Assembly: GCF_000155955.1 (NCBI RefSeq)
Contig: NZ_GG697141.2
Span: 811,170 to 875,169, forward strand
Source: Mitsuokella multacida DSM 20544
GTDB taxonomy: Bacteria > Bacillota > Negativicutes > Selenomonadales > Selenomonadaceae
DNA length: 64,000 nucleotides
Direction: 5' to 3'
Shown here: positions 1 to 8,531 of the stretch, in pieces
How positions within the stretch are numbered: the first letter of the stretch is position 1
Layout of the letters: each line of letters opens with the position of its first letter
Notes under the pieces: generated by a model
Told to the model about the DNA's origin: nothing
What the model saw: only the letters and a program-made list of their open reading frames with translations
The model's database searches: none
Translations under genes and position numbers: made by a program

Positions 1-949
1 GCCGTGGATGGCGCTGAGCTGGCGCGTGCCGAAGATATCGGAGAGATAGGCCGGCATGCACGAGAAGCCACCGCCGTAGCAGCTGATGATCAGCAACACG
101 AGCAGCTCAAAGACGAAGGCTTCTCTCGTCTGGCCGAGCTGCCAGAACGCGAGGACCTCGAGCAGGAAGAAGAGCATGTAGACGCGGCCGCGGCCGATGT
201 AGTCGGAGACCGTCGACCAGACGATGCGCCCGCCGCCGTTGAAGACGCCGATGATGCCGACCATCGACGCCGCAGGTGATGTTGACGAAGAAGATCCACC
301 AGAGCGAGGCGAACTGCCAGGTCTTGAGAGCCTCATTGGCCGTCACACCCTGCTGGATGTGCGTGACCTTGCCCGTGCTGTCCTTGAGGACGGGCGGCTT
401 GAGGTACAGAGAGGACGCGCCCATGATGAGCATGTAGACGCAGCCGAGGATCAGGAAGTTGTTGACGAGGCCGACGGTCGCCGTCAGGTACTGCATGACC
501 GGGCCCGCAATGAGTGCGGCGAAGCCAAAGCCCATGATGGCAAGCCTCGTCGCAAAGCCGCGATGGTCCGGGAAGTACTTGACGAGCGTCGAGACCGGCG
601 TGATGTAGCCGACGCCGAGGCCGATGCCGCCGATGACGCCGTAGAAGAGATACAGGAGCGTCAGGCTCTGCGCCGCGATGGCGTAGGCCGTGCCGAGCAT
701 GCCCGTGCCGAAGAACGCCATGGCGATGAGGCCGCTCTTTTTCGGGCCAATCTTCTCGACGAAGCTGCCGAGGAAGCCGGCGGAAAAGCCGAGGAACAGG
801 ATGGCTAACGAGAAGGTCCAGGTCGTCTCGGCGAGCGAGAAGCCCATCTCCTTCATGATGGGGCGCGTCAGCACGCTCCATGCGTAGACGCTGCCGATCG
901 AGATGTGGATCCCGACGGCGCTCAGTGCGATAAGCCAGCGATTTCTCAT
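1..949 (-). pseudogene. OFA-family MFS transporter (oxalate/formate antiporter-like), frameshifted, 3' end outside window
   Basis: The N-terminal half begins MRNRWLIALSAVGIHISIGSVYAWSV in form and carries several membrane segments typical of OFA-family major facilitator carriers. The start at 949 has a GGAGGT Shine-Dalgarno at 957-962. The frame is intact to about 274 (ending FFVNITCG) and then runs into Arg/His-rich nonsense. The family sequence resumes in another frame from about 267 to the left edge (SMVGIIGVFNGGGRIVW, then SDYIGRGRVYMLFF). About 20 residues expected between the two halves are missing, so this is a deletion of a length not divisible by three, at a GCGGC repeat. It could be a real pseudogene or an assembly error. 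A ZTP riboswitch lies upstream. Confidence 0.8.
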
Positions 950-992
950 TTGATCTACCTCCAGAGATGCTCGGGGCATCTGCGGGGGTAGC

Positions 993-1031
993 AAAAAGAC
1001 CGTCCGGAACAGATACCCTGCCCAGACGGTC
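993..1031 (-). terminator. Intrinsic terminator of the ZTP riboswitch
   Basis: On the minus strand GACCGTCTGG pairs with CCGGACGGTC and is followed by TTTTT. The 5' arm is the same CCGTCTGGGC stretch that forms the 3' half of the riboswitch, so ligand binding and terminator formation exclude each other. It lies inside the leader, 30-80 bases before the OFA transporter start. Confidence 0.85.
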
Positions 1032-1092
1032 GGCTGATCATGACATTGCAGGACATGTGGTCAATTCCACTCATCCGTCAGCCCTGCAAGGC
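1016..1092 (-). ncRNA. ZTP (pfl motif) riboswitch
   Basis: The minus-strand leader holds the pfl-motif elements in order: an outer stem TTGCAGG/CCTGCAA, the core CTGACGGA, the hairpin GTGG-AATTGA-CCAC followed by ATG, then after a linker GCCGACCGTCTGGGCA. These match the Fusobacterium ulcerans ZTP riboswitch almost letter for letter in the core and 3' domain, as I recall it. Known members sense ZTP/ZMP, the signal of 10-formyl-THF shortage, and turn genes on by preventing a terminator. Here the terminator overlaps the 3' domain. A formate-type carrier under one-carbon control is chemically sensible. That it switches on with ZTP is inferred. Confidence 0.9.
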
Positions 1093-1111
1093 TCTTTCTT
1101 TTTTCACTTTC

Positions 1112-1140
1112 ATTATAAGAGCCCCGCGGGGCGGCGTCAA
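1112..1140 (-). promoter_or_regulatory. Sigma-70 promoter of the OFA transporter
   Basis: TTGACG (1140-1135), a 17-base spacer and TATAAT (1117-1112). The spacer contains the perfect palindrome GCCCCGCGGGGC, which could be an operator. Transcription from about 1105 would give the riboswitch leader. Confidence 0.75.
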
Positions 1141-1171
1141 GTTAGAAATCTCACAGAATAGAAATTTTCTG

Positions 1172-1600
1172 TTACGGCTGCTTCTGCTCCTTCTGGTAAG
1201 CCGTGCGGGCGAGCTCAGCGCGCAGGCCTTCGTAGAACTGCACGAGGCCGCTCGTGATGCTCTCGCGCACGTCCTTGTCGATCTTGGACTTCTTCTTGAG
1301 CTCGCGCGTCGTCTCAATGATGTTGCCGATGGTCAGGATGTAGTTGTACTCCTCCTCGAGCACGGAGGCGGCATCGAGCGGCGGCAGGCAGCTGACCTCC
1401 TTGGCGAGCTCGTCATACTCGGCCGAGAGCGCGCGCAGATTCTTCTTCTGCGTCAGCGCGAGGTCGAGGTTCTCCTCCGTCACGCGCGCGAGGCCCGCGT
1501 TCATCTTGTCGCGCAGGGCGTGCATCTTCTGGATGCGCTTCTGGAGCTGCGCGAGCGCGCGCCCCGTCCGGCGCTGCTCCGGTGTCATCTCATTTGTCAT
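1172..1600 (-). CDS. Hypothetical coiled-coil protein (142 aa)
   Basis: No family recognised. A 142-residue soluble, highly charged protein with no signal peptide or membrane segment; long helical stretches rich in Lys, Glu, Leu and Arg (residues 8-70 and 90-142) suggest a coiled coil. ATG at 1600 is preceded by a GGAAAGGAAAGACGT-type ribosome site. It stands alone between the his-operon terminator and the OFA promoter, so it probably has its own transcript. GC-rich codon use like its neighbours supports a real gene. Confidence 0.7.
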   Translation of the reverse strand: MTNEMTPEQRRTGRALAQLQKRIQKMHALRDKMNAGLARVTEENLDLALTQKKNLRALSAEYDELAKEVSCLPPLDAASVLEEEYNYILTIGNIIETTRELKKKSKIDKDVRESITSGLVQFYEGLRAELARTAYQKEQKQP

Positions 1601-1637
1601 ACGTCTTTCCTTTCCAGTCTATCACTTGCCACCCATG

Positions 1638-1665
1638 AAAAAGCCCCCGGTGACCCGAGGGACTT
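1638..1665 (-). terminator. Terminator of the his operon
   Basis: On the minus strand AGTCCCTCGG, loop GTCA, CCGGGGGCT, then TTTTT; 54 bases past the hisIE stop. Confidence 0.8.
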
Positions 1666-1718
1666 TGCAAACGAGTATAGTATACCACAGGCGCAGCTGC
1701 CACTGCAATCGGACAGCA

Positions 1719-2444
1719 TCAGAGGTCTGGGCGCACGCCGGTCTTGCCGGTGAACTTGTGGTAAGCAGCGCCCTTCCGGCGGCCCATGAGCTCGGCGAAG
1801 AGCTCTTCTGGCGAGATGTTGTGGTAGGCGAGCAAGACGAGGCAGTGGTACCAGAGGTCGCCCATCTCGTAGACGACATCCTTGCGGACGTTGTTCTTCG
1901 AGGCGATGATCGTCTCGACGGCTTCCTCACCGACTTTCTTCAAGATCTTGTCCTGGCCCTTCTCGAAGAGGTAGTTCGTGTACGAGCCCTCGACCGGGTT
2001 GAGGCGACGGTCCTGGATGACGTTGTAGAGGTCGTAGAGGACTTCGGCGAGGTCGGCCTTCTTCTCCGGCGGCACGACGGCGATGCCCTTCTCCTCCCCG
2101 CCCATGAGCTTGCGGCCGCTGAAGCAGGTGTAGGTGCCCGTGTGGCAGGCGACGCCCGTCTGATGCACGCGCACGAGCAAGGTGTCGCCGTCGCAGTCGT
2201 AGGAGATCTCCTTGACCTTCTGGACGTTGCCGGATGTCTCGCCCTTCTGCCAGAGCTTCTGGCGGCTGCGGCTGAAGAACCAGGTGTAGCCCGTCTCGAG
2301 CGTCTTCTTGAGGGATTCCTCGTTCATGTAGGCCAGCATGAGGACCTGGCCGTTCTCCTCCTGCACGACGGCGGGCACGAGGCCCTTCTCGTCGAATTTG
2401 ACCATCGAGATGTCAATCGCATTTGCATTTTCGGTATTTGCCAT
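1719..2444 (-). CDS. hisIE: Bifunctional phosphoribosyl-AMP cyclohydrolase / phosphoribosyl-ATP pyrophosphatase
   Basis: Fusion of HisI (residues about 15-125) and HisE (about 135-220), steps 3 and 2 of histidine synthesis. HisI shows [30 protein letters not shown] and the metal-site region [20 protein letters not shown]; HisE shows the MazG-like [14 protein letters not shown]. The 241-residue length fits the fused form. It is the last gene of the operon; its ATG shares one base with the hisF stop (TAATG), implying coupled translation. The C-terminal 20 residues are not typical of the family. Confidence 0.95.
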   Translation of the reverse strand: MANTENANAIDISMVKFDEKGLVPAVVQEENGQVLMLAYMNEESLKKTLETGYTWFFSRSRQKLWQKGETSGNVQKVKEISYDCDGDTLLVRVHQTGVACHTGTYTCFSGRKLMGGEEKGIAVVPPEKKADLAEVLYDLYNVIQDRRLNPVEGSYTNYLFEKGQDKILKKVGEEAVETIIASKNNVRKDVVYEMGDLWYHCLVLLAYHNISPEELFAELMGRRKGAAYHKFTGKTGVRPDL

Positions 2445-3202
2445 TAGAATCGAACCTCCACTCCGCGGGATTGCAGGTATTCCTTGACCTGACGCACGGT
2501 GAACTGGCCGTAGTGGAAGACGGACGCTGCGAGCACGGCGTCGGCATGGCCGAGGGTCAGCACGTCGTAGAAGTGCTCGAGCTTGCCGGCGCCGCCCGAG
2601 GCGATGACCGGCACGTTGACGGCGTCGGAGACGGCGCGCGTCAGCTCAATGTCGTAGCCGTCCTTCGTGCCGTCGGCGTCCATACTCGTCAAGAGGATCT
2701 CACCGGCGCCGAGCGCGACGGCCTTCTTGACCCACTCGAGGCAGTCGAGGCCCGTCGGCGTGCGGCCGCCGTTGACGTAGACCTCCCAGCGGTGGTTGCC
2801 CGCGCGGCGCGCATCGACGGCGAGCACCATGCACTGGCGGCCGAACTTCTCCGCGCCTTCCTTGAGGAGACCCGGATTCTTGACGGCTGCGGTATTCAGC
2901 GACGTCTTATCGGCACCGGCCTTGAGCATGCGGCGCATGTCCTCGACCGTGCGGATGCCGCCGCCGACCGTGAACGGGATGAAGACCTTCGAGGCGCAGT
3001 CGCGCGCGACGTTGACCATCGTGCCGCGGTTGTCGCTCGAGGCCGTGATATCGAGGAAGACGAGCTCATCCGCCCGTTCCTCGTCGTAGCGGGCAGCGAG
3101 CTCGACGGGATCGCCCGCGTCGCGCAGTCCGACAAAGTTCGTGCCCTTGACGACGCGCCCGTCCTTGACATCAAGACAAGGGATAATGCGTTTCGTATAC
3201 AT
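2444..3202 (-). CDS. hisF: Imidazole glycerol phosphate synthase, cyclase subunit
   Basis: A (beta/alpha)8 barrel that with HisH converts PRFAR and ammonia to IGP and AICAR. The start [20 protein letters not shown] is the HisF signature with catalytic Asp11; the second catalytic Asp lies in [13 protein letters not shown]; phosphate loops VGGGIRT and ASGGAGK are present. The 252 residues are full length. Five bases after hisA in the operon. Confidence 0.97.
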   Translation of the reverse strand: MYTKRIIPCLDVKDGRVVKGTNFVGLRDAGDPVELAARYDEERADELVFLDITASSDNRGTMVNVARDCASKVFIPFTVGGGIRTVEDMRRMLKAGADKTSLNTAAVKNPGLLKEGAEKFGRQCMVLAVDARRAGNHRWEVYVNGGRTPTGLDCLEWVKKAVALGAGEILLTSMDADGTKDGYDIELTRAVSDAVNVPVIASGGAGKLEHFYDVLTLGHADAVLAASVFHYGQFTVRQVKEYLQSRGVEVRF

Positions 3203-3207
3203 CTATT

Positions 3208-3939
3208 TTAGCCCTCCTTCGCCGCGATTTCAATAGCCTCCGCGAGGTCCAGAGTCCCCATGTAGATGGACTTGCCGACGATGACGCCCTCGATGCCAGC
3301 CTTCTCGTAGGGCTTCAGGGCCTCGATGTCGGCGATGGACTTGACGCCGCCCGAGGCGACGACGGCGACGCCGCTCTCGCGCGCGAGCTTGGCCGTCGCC
3401 TCGACGTTGACACCTGCGAGCGTGCCGTCGCGCGAGATGTCCGTGTAGATGATCGTCTTGACGCCGGCCTTCTTCATCTCCTTGGCGAGCGCCGTGGCCT
3501 CGACGTCACCCGAGACGCCCCAGCCATCGACGGCGACGATGCCGTCCTTGGCGTCGATGCCGACGACGATGCGGTCGCCGTACTTCGCGCAGGCCGTCTT
3601 GACGAGCTCGGGATCGCGCACGGCGACGGAGCCGAGGATGACGCGGCGCACGCCAAGCGCGAGGACCTCGTCGATGCTCTCCAGCGTGCGGATGCCGCCG
3701 CCGAGCTCGACAGGGATATCGACGGCCGCAAGGATGGCCTTGACCGTCGCAAGGTTCTGCGGTCTGCCGGCCAGCGCGCCGTCGAGGTCGACGAGGTGCA
3801 GGAACTGGGCGCCCTGCGTCTGCCACTTCTTCGCCATCTCCTCTGGCTTGTCCGAGAAGACCGTCTCCTTGGCAAAGTCGCCCTTCAAGAGGCGCACGCA
3901 CTTGCCGCCGCGGATGTCGATTGCTGGGAATATGATCAT
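3208..3939 (-). CDS. hisA: ProFAR isomerase (1-(5-phosphoribosyl)-5-[(5-phosphoribosylamino)methylideneamino]imidazole-4-carboxamide isomerase)
   Basis: A TIM barrel paralogous to HisF that catalyses the Amadori rearrangement of ProFAR to PRFAR. The start IIFPAIDIRGGKCVRLLKGD carries the catalytic Asp; the second acidic residue is in YTDISRDGTL; phosphate loops ELGGGIRT and ASGGVKS are present. The 243 residues are full length. Fifteen bases separate it from hisH. Confidence 0.97.
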   Translation of the reverse strand: MIIFPAIDIRGGKCVRLLKGDFAKETVFSDKPEEMAKKWQTQGAQFLHLVDLDGALAGRPQNLATVKAILAAVDIPVELGGGIRTLESIDEVLALGVRRVILGSVAVRDPELVKTACAKYGDRIVVGIDAKDGIVAVDGWGVSGDVEATALAKEMKKAGVKTIIYTDISRDGTLAGVNVEATAKLARESGVAVVASGGVKSIADIEALKPYEKAGIEGVIVGKSIYMGTLDLAEAIEIAAKEG

Positions 3940-3954
3940 GGGATTCTCCTCTTC

Positions 3955-4566
3955 TTAACCTTCAACAAAATTCTTCAGGATGGCGAGGCCGACGTCACCG
4001 GACTTCTCCGGGTGGAACTGCGTGGCCTGGATGTTGCCGCAAGCGATGGCGGCCGTCAGCTGCTCGCCGTACTCCGTCGTGGCTGTGATGACGCTCGCAT
4101 CCTCCGGCACGGCATGGTAGCTGTGCACGAAGTAGACGTAGGGCTTCTCTGAGAGACCTTGGAAGAGGTCGAGCTTCTCGCGCGGCTCGCGGACCTTGAT
4201 GGAGTTCCAGCCCATGTGCGGGACCTTGAGGCCCGGCGCCTGGATCTTCTTCACCATGCCGTGGATGAGGCCGAGACCTTTTGCCCCCGGGCTCTCCTCG
4301 CTGCCGTCGAAGAGGACCTGCAGGCCGACGCAGATGCCGAGCAGCGGCTTGCCGGCGGCGACCGACTCCTTGAGCACGGGAATCAGGCCGCTCTCTTCGA
4401 GGTTCTTCATGCAGTCGCCAAAGGCGCCGACGCCCGGCAGCACGATCTTCGCGGCCTCGCGGATCACGCTTTCGTCACTCGTCACGCGGACGTCCGCGCC
4501 GAGCGCGACGAACGCCTTCTCGGCACTGAAGAGATTGCCGACGCCGTAATCAATGATTGCAATCAT
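3955..4566 (-). CDS. hisH: Imidazole glycerol phosphate synthase, glutaminase subunit
   Basis: Class I glutamine amidotransferase that supplies ammonia to HisF. The catalytic Cys is in PLLGICVGLQ and the His-Glu pair in ATQFHPEKSGD; the N terminus IAIIDYGVGNL is typical. The 203 residues are full length. Upstream hisB is 31 bases away. Confidence 0.97.
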   Translation of the reverse strand: MIAIIDYGVGNLFSAEKAFVALGADVRVTSDESVIREAAKIVLPGVGAFGDCMKNLEESGLIPVLKESVAAGKPLLGICVGLQVLFDGSEESPGAKGLGLIHGMVKKIQAPGLKVPHMGWNSIKVREPREKLDLFQGLSEKPYVYFVHSYHAVPEDASVITATTEYGEQLTAAIACGNIQATQFHPEKSGDVGLAILKNFVEG

Positions 4567-4597
4567 GGGATACTCCTCCTAACTATCGGGCACGGGC

Positions 4598-5188
4598 TCA
4601 GAGCGAGCCCTTCGTCGACGGGATGCCATCGACGCGCGGGTCCTTCTCGACGGCGATGCGCAGGGCGTGGCCGAGCGCCTTGAAGATGGCCTCGACTTTG
4701 TGGTGCGAGTTCTTGCCGTAGAGCACGCGGACGTGCAGGGTGATGCCGGCGTTGACGGCGAAGGCGCGCAGGAATTCCTCCGTGAGCTCCGTGTCGTAGC
4801 CGCCGATCATCGGGGCCATCTCACCGCCGTCGTAGACGAGGAACGGGCGGCCGCTGATGTCAAGTGAGACGAAGGCCAGCGCCTCGTCCATCGGCAGGTA
4901 GAACGTGCCGTAGCGGCGGATGCCCTTCTTGTCGCCGATGGCCTGCTTGAACGCCTGGCCGAGCGTGATGCCGATGTCCTCGACGGAGTGGTGGCCGTCG
5001 ACGTCGATGTCGCCGTCACAGGCCAGCGTGAGGTCCATGAGGCCGTGGGCCGTCATGAGGTTGAGCATGTGGTCGAAAAAGCCGATGCCCGAGTCGATGA
5101 CGCCGTGGCCATTGCCATCGAGATTTAAGATGAGCTTGACGCTCGTTTCTGCCGTCTTGCGCTCGACGGTCGCTGTGCGGATGCTCAT
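4598..5188 (-). CDS. hisB: Imidazoleglycerol-phosphate dehydratase
   Basis: Monofunctional HisB (196 residues) without the histidinol-phosphatase domain of the enterobacterial fusion. The two manganese-binding repeats are visible: FFDHMLNLMTAH with DGHHSVEDIGI, and the later NSHHKVEAIFKALGHALR. Converts IGP to imidazole acetol phosphate. Its ATG overlaps the hisC stop by four bases (ATGA). A separate histidinol phosphatase must be encoded elsewhere. Confidence 0.97.
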   Translation of the reverse strand: MSIRTATVERKTAETSVKLILNLDGNGHGVIDSGIGFFDHMLNLMTAHGLMDLTLACDGDIDVDGHHSVEDIGITLGQAFKQAIGDKKGIRRYGTFYLPMDEALAFVSLDISGRPFLVYDGGEMAPMIGGYDTELTEEFLRAFAVNAGITLHVRVLYGKNSHHKVEAIFKALGHALRIAVEKDPRVDGIPSTKGSL

Positions 5189-6252
5189 GCTCTCCCCTCC
5201 GTGAATGCCTTGAAGTAGCTGTACCAGATGTCGTTCTCCTCGCGGCGGCCCATCGAGATGCGCAGGCAGTCCTTGAGGCCCGGCGCATCGCCGAAGTGGC
5301 GCACGCCGATGCCCTTCGACTCGAAGAGCGCGTTGAGCTCCTGCGCCTTATCGTAGTGGACGAGGATGAAGTTCGTCTCCGACGGGAAGACCTTGACGCC
5401 CGGCAGCTTCTTGAGCTCCTCCTGCATGCGCTTGCGCTCCGAGATCATGATCTGGATGTGCGGCACGAACTCCTGGCGCATCTGGTAGCAGATGTCGGCC
5501 GTGACGAGCGAGAGCACATTCATGTGGTACGGCATGTAGGACTTGTCGATCATCTCGACAATCTTCGCATCGGCGAGCATGTAGCCGACGCGACACGAGG
5601 CGAGGCCGTAGGCCTTCGAGAACGTGCGCGCGATGATCATGTTCGGGTACTTCGCGAGCAGGCGCACGGCCGTCTGGCCGTAGAACTCCATATAGGCCTC
5701 GTCGACGAGGAAGGCGCATTCGATGTTCTTTGCGATCTTCTCGATTTCCTCGACCGTGAAGGCGTTGCCCGTCGGGTTGTTCGGGTTGCAGATGACGGCG
5801 AGCGTCGCCTTCTCGTCGTTGACCGTCTTGATGAACTTGTCGATGTCGAGCGAGTAGTCCTCCGGGTCGAGGTCGACCGGCACGCCCGTGGCCTCAGCGG
5901 CCTTGGCGTAGATCTTGTACATCGAGAACGACGGCTGCGGGTAGACGATCTTGGCCTCCGGACTGCCGCCGAAGCAGTAGAAGAGCTTCTCGATGATCTC
6001 GGACGAGCCGCTGCCGATCAGCACGTTCTCGCGCTGCATGGAGAAGTTGCGCGCAATCTGGTCGCGCAGGTCGTCGTACTGCTCGTTCGGGTAGCGGTTG
6101 AAGGCGACCGTGCCGAGGCGGTTCATGACGCGTTCTTCGACGAGCGGCGGCAGGCTCATGTTGCATTCATTGGCATTGATCTTGATTTCCCACGGACGTT
6201 CGACGACGTCGTACGATGGCATGTCGGCAAGGCCGTTGCGGTAGTTCAGCAT
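5185..6252 (-). CDS. hisC: Histidinol-phosphate aminotransferase
   Basis: PLP-dependent fold-type I aminotransferase of 355 residues. The PLP lysine lies in ARTFSKAYGLASCRVGY, the substrate region ICNPNNPTGN and the phosphate-contacting GSGSSEIIE are present, and the C terminus has LRISMGRREEN. Converts imidazole acetol phosphate to histidinol phosphate. Overlaps hisB by four bases; 48 bases follow hisD. Confidence 0.96.
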   Translation of the reverse strand: MLNYRNGLADMPSYDVVERPWEIKINANECNMSLPPLVEERVMNRLGTVAFNRYPNEQYDDLRDQIARNFSMQRENVLIGSGSSEIIEKLFYCFGGSPEAKIVYPQPSFSMYKIYAKAAEATGVPVDLDPEDYSLDIDKFIKTVNDEKATLAVICNPNNPTGNAFTVEEIEKIAKNIECAFLVDEAYMEFYGQTAVRLLAKYPNMIIARTFSKAYGLASCRVGYMLADAKIVEMIDKSYMPYHMNVLSLVTADICYQMRQEFVPHIQIMISERKRMQEELKKLPGVKVFPSETNFILVHYDKAQELNALFESKGIGVRHFGDAPGLKDCLRISMGRREENDIWYSYFKAFTEGRA

Positions 6253-6300
6253 ATTCCCCTATCCCCTTCTATATGAAATCTCTGTTGGCTTGACTATCGA

Positions 6301-7644
6301 TCACTTCTGCTCGCGGCGGATGCGGATGGCGTTAGCATGTGCCTGCAGGCCCTCCGTCTCGGCGAGGCGGATGATGTCCTCGCTGACGTCTGAGAGCGCC
6401 GGCTGCGTGTACGAGATGATGCTCGTGCGTTTCATGAACGTCTCGACGTTGAGCACGGAGTAGTAGCGCGCCGTGCCGCCCGTCGGCAGCACGTGGTTCG
6501 GGCCGGCAAAGTAGTCGCCGAGCGGCTCCGGCGAGTAGGCGCCGAGGAAGACGGCGCCGGCGTGGCGCACGTACGGCAAGAGCTGGAACGGCTGGGCCGT
6601 CAAGAGCTCCATGTGCTCCGGTGCCGAGACATTGGCGAAGCGCATGGCCTGCATCATGTCGTCGGCGACGACAATCAGGCCATTGCGGTCGATCGAGGCC
6701 TGCGCGATCTCGCGGCGCGGCAGGGCGGCGAGCTGCTTCTCGGCTTCTTTGGCGACCTTCTCGGCGAGCTCCGCGTCGTCCGTGATGACGATGCTCGAGG
6801 CCAGCGGGTCGTGCTCGGCCTGGCTCAGCATGTCAGCCGCCGTGTAGACGGGGTCGGCCGTCTTGTCGGCGACGATGAGGATCTCACTGGGCCCTGCGAG
6901 CATGTCGATGTCGACGTGGCCGTAGACTTCCTTCTTGGCCAAGGTGACGAAGATGTTGCCCGGGCCCGTGATCTTGTCGACGCGCGGGATGGTCTCCGTG
7001 CCGAAGGCCATCGCGGCGATGGCCTGGGCGCCGCCGATCTTGTAGATCTTCTTGACGCCGGCCGCGCGCGCGGCGATGAGCACATACGGGTTGATCTTGC
7101 CGTTCTTCGGCGGCACCATCATGATGATCTCGCCGACACCGGCGACGGAGGCCGGCACGGCGTTCATGATGACGGAGGACGGATAGGCAGCCGTGCCGCC
7201 CGGCACATAGATGCCGACGCGGTCGAGCGGGATGATGGACTGGCCGAGGATGGAGCCCTTCTCGCGGTACGTCATCCACGAGTTCGGCTTCTGCTCCTGA
7301 TGGTAGCGGCGCACGTTCTCAGCAGCCTTGCGCAGCGATTCGACGACGGCGGGGTCAGCGGCTTTCTCGGCGGCTTCGTACTCGGCCTCCGTCACGAGGA
7401 AGTCCTCCGGCTTGTAGTCGACCCGGTCGATGAGATGCGTGTAGCGGATGACGGCGGCGTCGCCCTCGCGGCGCACATCGCCGACAATCTGGCGCACGAG
7501 CTCGGCGGCCGTCATGTCGCGGCCGAACGTCTTCTTGTTGGCCTCGCGGATCTTCGGGCTGAGCTCGACTTCATCAAAGGATGCCTTCGTCAGCATCTTC
7601 TCAATGGCATATTCTCCGACTTCACTGGCTTTTACGATTTTCAT
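6301..7644 (-). CDS. hisD: Histidinol dehydrogenase
   Basis: Zinc-dependent, NAD-linked oxidation of histidinol to histidine, the last two steps. Family blocks visible: YVPGGTAAYPSSVIMNAVPA, ITGPGNIFVTLAKKEVYG, DMLAGPSEILIVAD, SQAEHDPLASSI, and the catalytic SAPEHMELL and FLGAYSPEPLGDYFAGPNHVLPT regions. 447 residues, slightly longer than usual at the N terminus. 47 bases after hisG. Confidence 0.97.
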   Translation of the reverse strand: MKIVKASEVGEYAIEKMLTKASFDEVELSPKIREANKKTFGRDMTAAELVRQIVGDVRREGDAAVIRYTHLIDRVDYKPEDFLVTEAEYEAAEKAADPAVVESLRKAAENVRRYHQEQKPNSWMTYREKGSILGQSIIPLDRVGIYVPGGTAAYPSSVIMNAVPASVAGVGEIIMMVPPKNGKINPYVLIAARAAGVKKIYKIGGAQAIAAMAFGTETIPRVDKITGPGNIFVTLAKKEVYGHVDIDMLAGPSEILIVADKTADPVYTAADMLSQAEHDPLASSIVITDDAELAEKVAKEAEKQLAALPRREIAQASIDRNGLIVVADDMMQAMRFANVSAPEHMELLTAQPFQLLPYVRHAGAVFLGAYSPEPLGDYFAGPNHVLPTGGTARYYSVLNVETFMKRTSIISYTQPALSDVSEDIIRLAETEGLQAHANAIRIRREQK

Positions 7645-7691
7645 CTATACTTCCTCGCTTTCCACTGTCTATCTCATCTGCACCGAGGTAC

Positions 7692-8366
7692 TCAGGCCCC
7701 GGCCTTTGCCTGCTGCTCGAGCTCGAGGATCTTGCGCAGCTCTTCGGTGAGCTGGTTGATGCGGTCGAACTTGAGCTTGAAGCTCACGCGGTTGACGATG
7801 AGGCGCGCCGTCGCATCGAGGATGTAGGCGATCTCCTCGAGGTCGTTTTCGCGAAGCGTCGTGCCCGTCTCGACGATATCGACGATGCTCTCCGAGAGTC
7901 CGACGATCGGGCCGAGCTCGATGGAGCCGTTGAGCTTGATGTACTCCATCTGCATGCCGTGCTTGTTGAAGAACTGCTCAGCGATGTGCGGGAACTTCGT
8001 CGCGACGCGCGTGTGATCGTAGTCGACGAGCTTCGCGCGCTTCTCGGCCTTCGGCACGGCCATCATGAGGTGGCAGCGGCCAAAGCCGAGGTCTAAGAGC
8101 TCGTAGACGTCCTTGCCCGACTCGAGGAGCACGTCCTTGCCGATGACGCCGATGTCGGCGGCACCGTACTCGACGTACGTCGGCACGTCAGCCGTCTTCG
8201 AGACGATGAAGCGGATCTTCTTCTCCTCGTTCGCGATGACGAGTTTGCGCGACTTATCCGAGAGACCTTCCGCCGTGTAGCCCGCCTTGGCCAGAAGGTC
8301 GGCCGAGAGCGAGAAGAGCTTGCCTTTCGGCAGGGCGATGGTCAGGTAATCCATGGTGTTTTTCAT
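7692..8366 (-). CDS. hisG: ATP phosphoribosyltransferase, short-form catalytic subunit
   Basis: First committed step of histidine synthesis. Periplasmic-binding-protein-like fold with ALPKGKL at the start, YGAADIGVIGKD, and the PRPP loop IVDIVETGTTLREN. At 224 residues it is the short HisG that lacks the C-terminal histidine-sensing domain and works with HisZ, which lies upstream. AGGAG stands seven bases before the ATG at 8366. It begins a separate transcription start (TTGACG-17-TAACAT at 8477-8449). Confidence 0.97.
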   Translation of the reverse strand: MKNTMDYLTIALPKGKLFSLSADLLAKAGYTAEGLSDKSRKLVIANEEKKIRFIVSKTADVPTYVEYGAADIGVIGKDVLLESGKDVYELLDLGFGRCHLMMAVPKAEKRAKLVDYDHTRVATKFPHIAEQFFNKHGMQMEYIKLNGSIELGPIVGLSESIVDIVETGTTLRENDLEEIAYILDATARLIVNRVSFKLKFDRINQLTEELRKILELEQQAKAGA

Positions 8367-8407
8367 ATTCCCTCTCCTGATAGTATGTTCCGGATATGAT
8401 TCCTGTG

Positions 8408-8436
8408 ATTTTCACTCTTTATCTTGCTAAAGGATT
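8408..8436. promoter_or_regulatory. Candidate operator just downstream of the hisG transcription start
   Basis: The minus strand reads AATCCTTTAG, 11 bases, GTGAAAAT. The same two words, 3 bases apart and in the opposite orientation relative to the gene, occur just downstream of the yerC start at 10668-10688. The hisG copy also contains CTTTA-6-TAAAG. A shared target of the YerC/TrpR-type regulator is a guess. Confidence 0.3.
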
Positions 8437-8448
8437 TCGATGTCCCTT

Positions 8449-8477
8449 ATGTTAACACCAAAATCCTGATTCGTCAA
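8449..8477 (-). promoter_or_regulatory. Promoter of hisG-D-C-B-H-A-F-IE
   Basis: TTGACG (8477-8472), 17 bases, TAACAT (8454-8449), in the 165-base gap before hisG. The transcript would start near 8442. I see no T-box, His-codon leader peptide or attenuator, so control is more likely by repressor. Confidence 0.6.
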
Positions 8478-8531
8478 GAAATCTTTGTAAATTGTTTGCT
8501 TGTCCATTTTCTGCGTACAAAGCTCCAGCTG

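Noticed and set aside
1083..1105. AGCC...GGCT with a T-run on the plus strand as a separate terminator
   Set aside because: The stem is too weak, and the same bases form the outer stem of the ZTP riboswitch on the minus strand.
8367..8531. T-box or His-codon attenuator before hisG
   Set aside because: No T-box core sequence, no short His-rich frame and no terminator hairpin in the gap.
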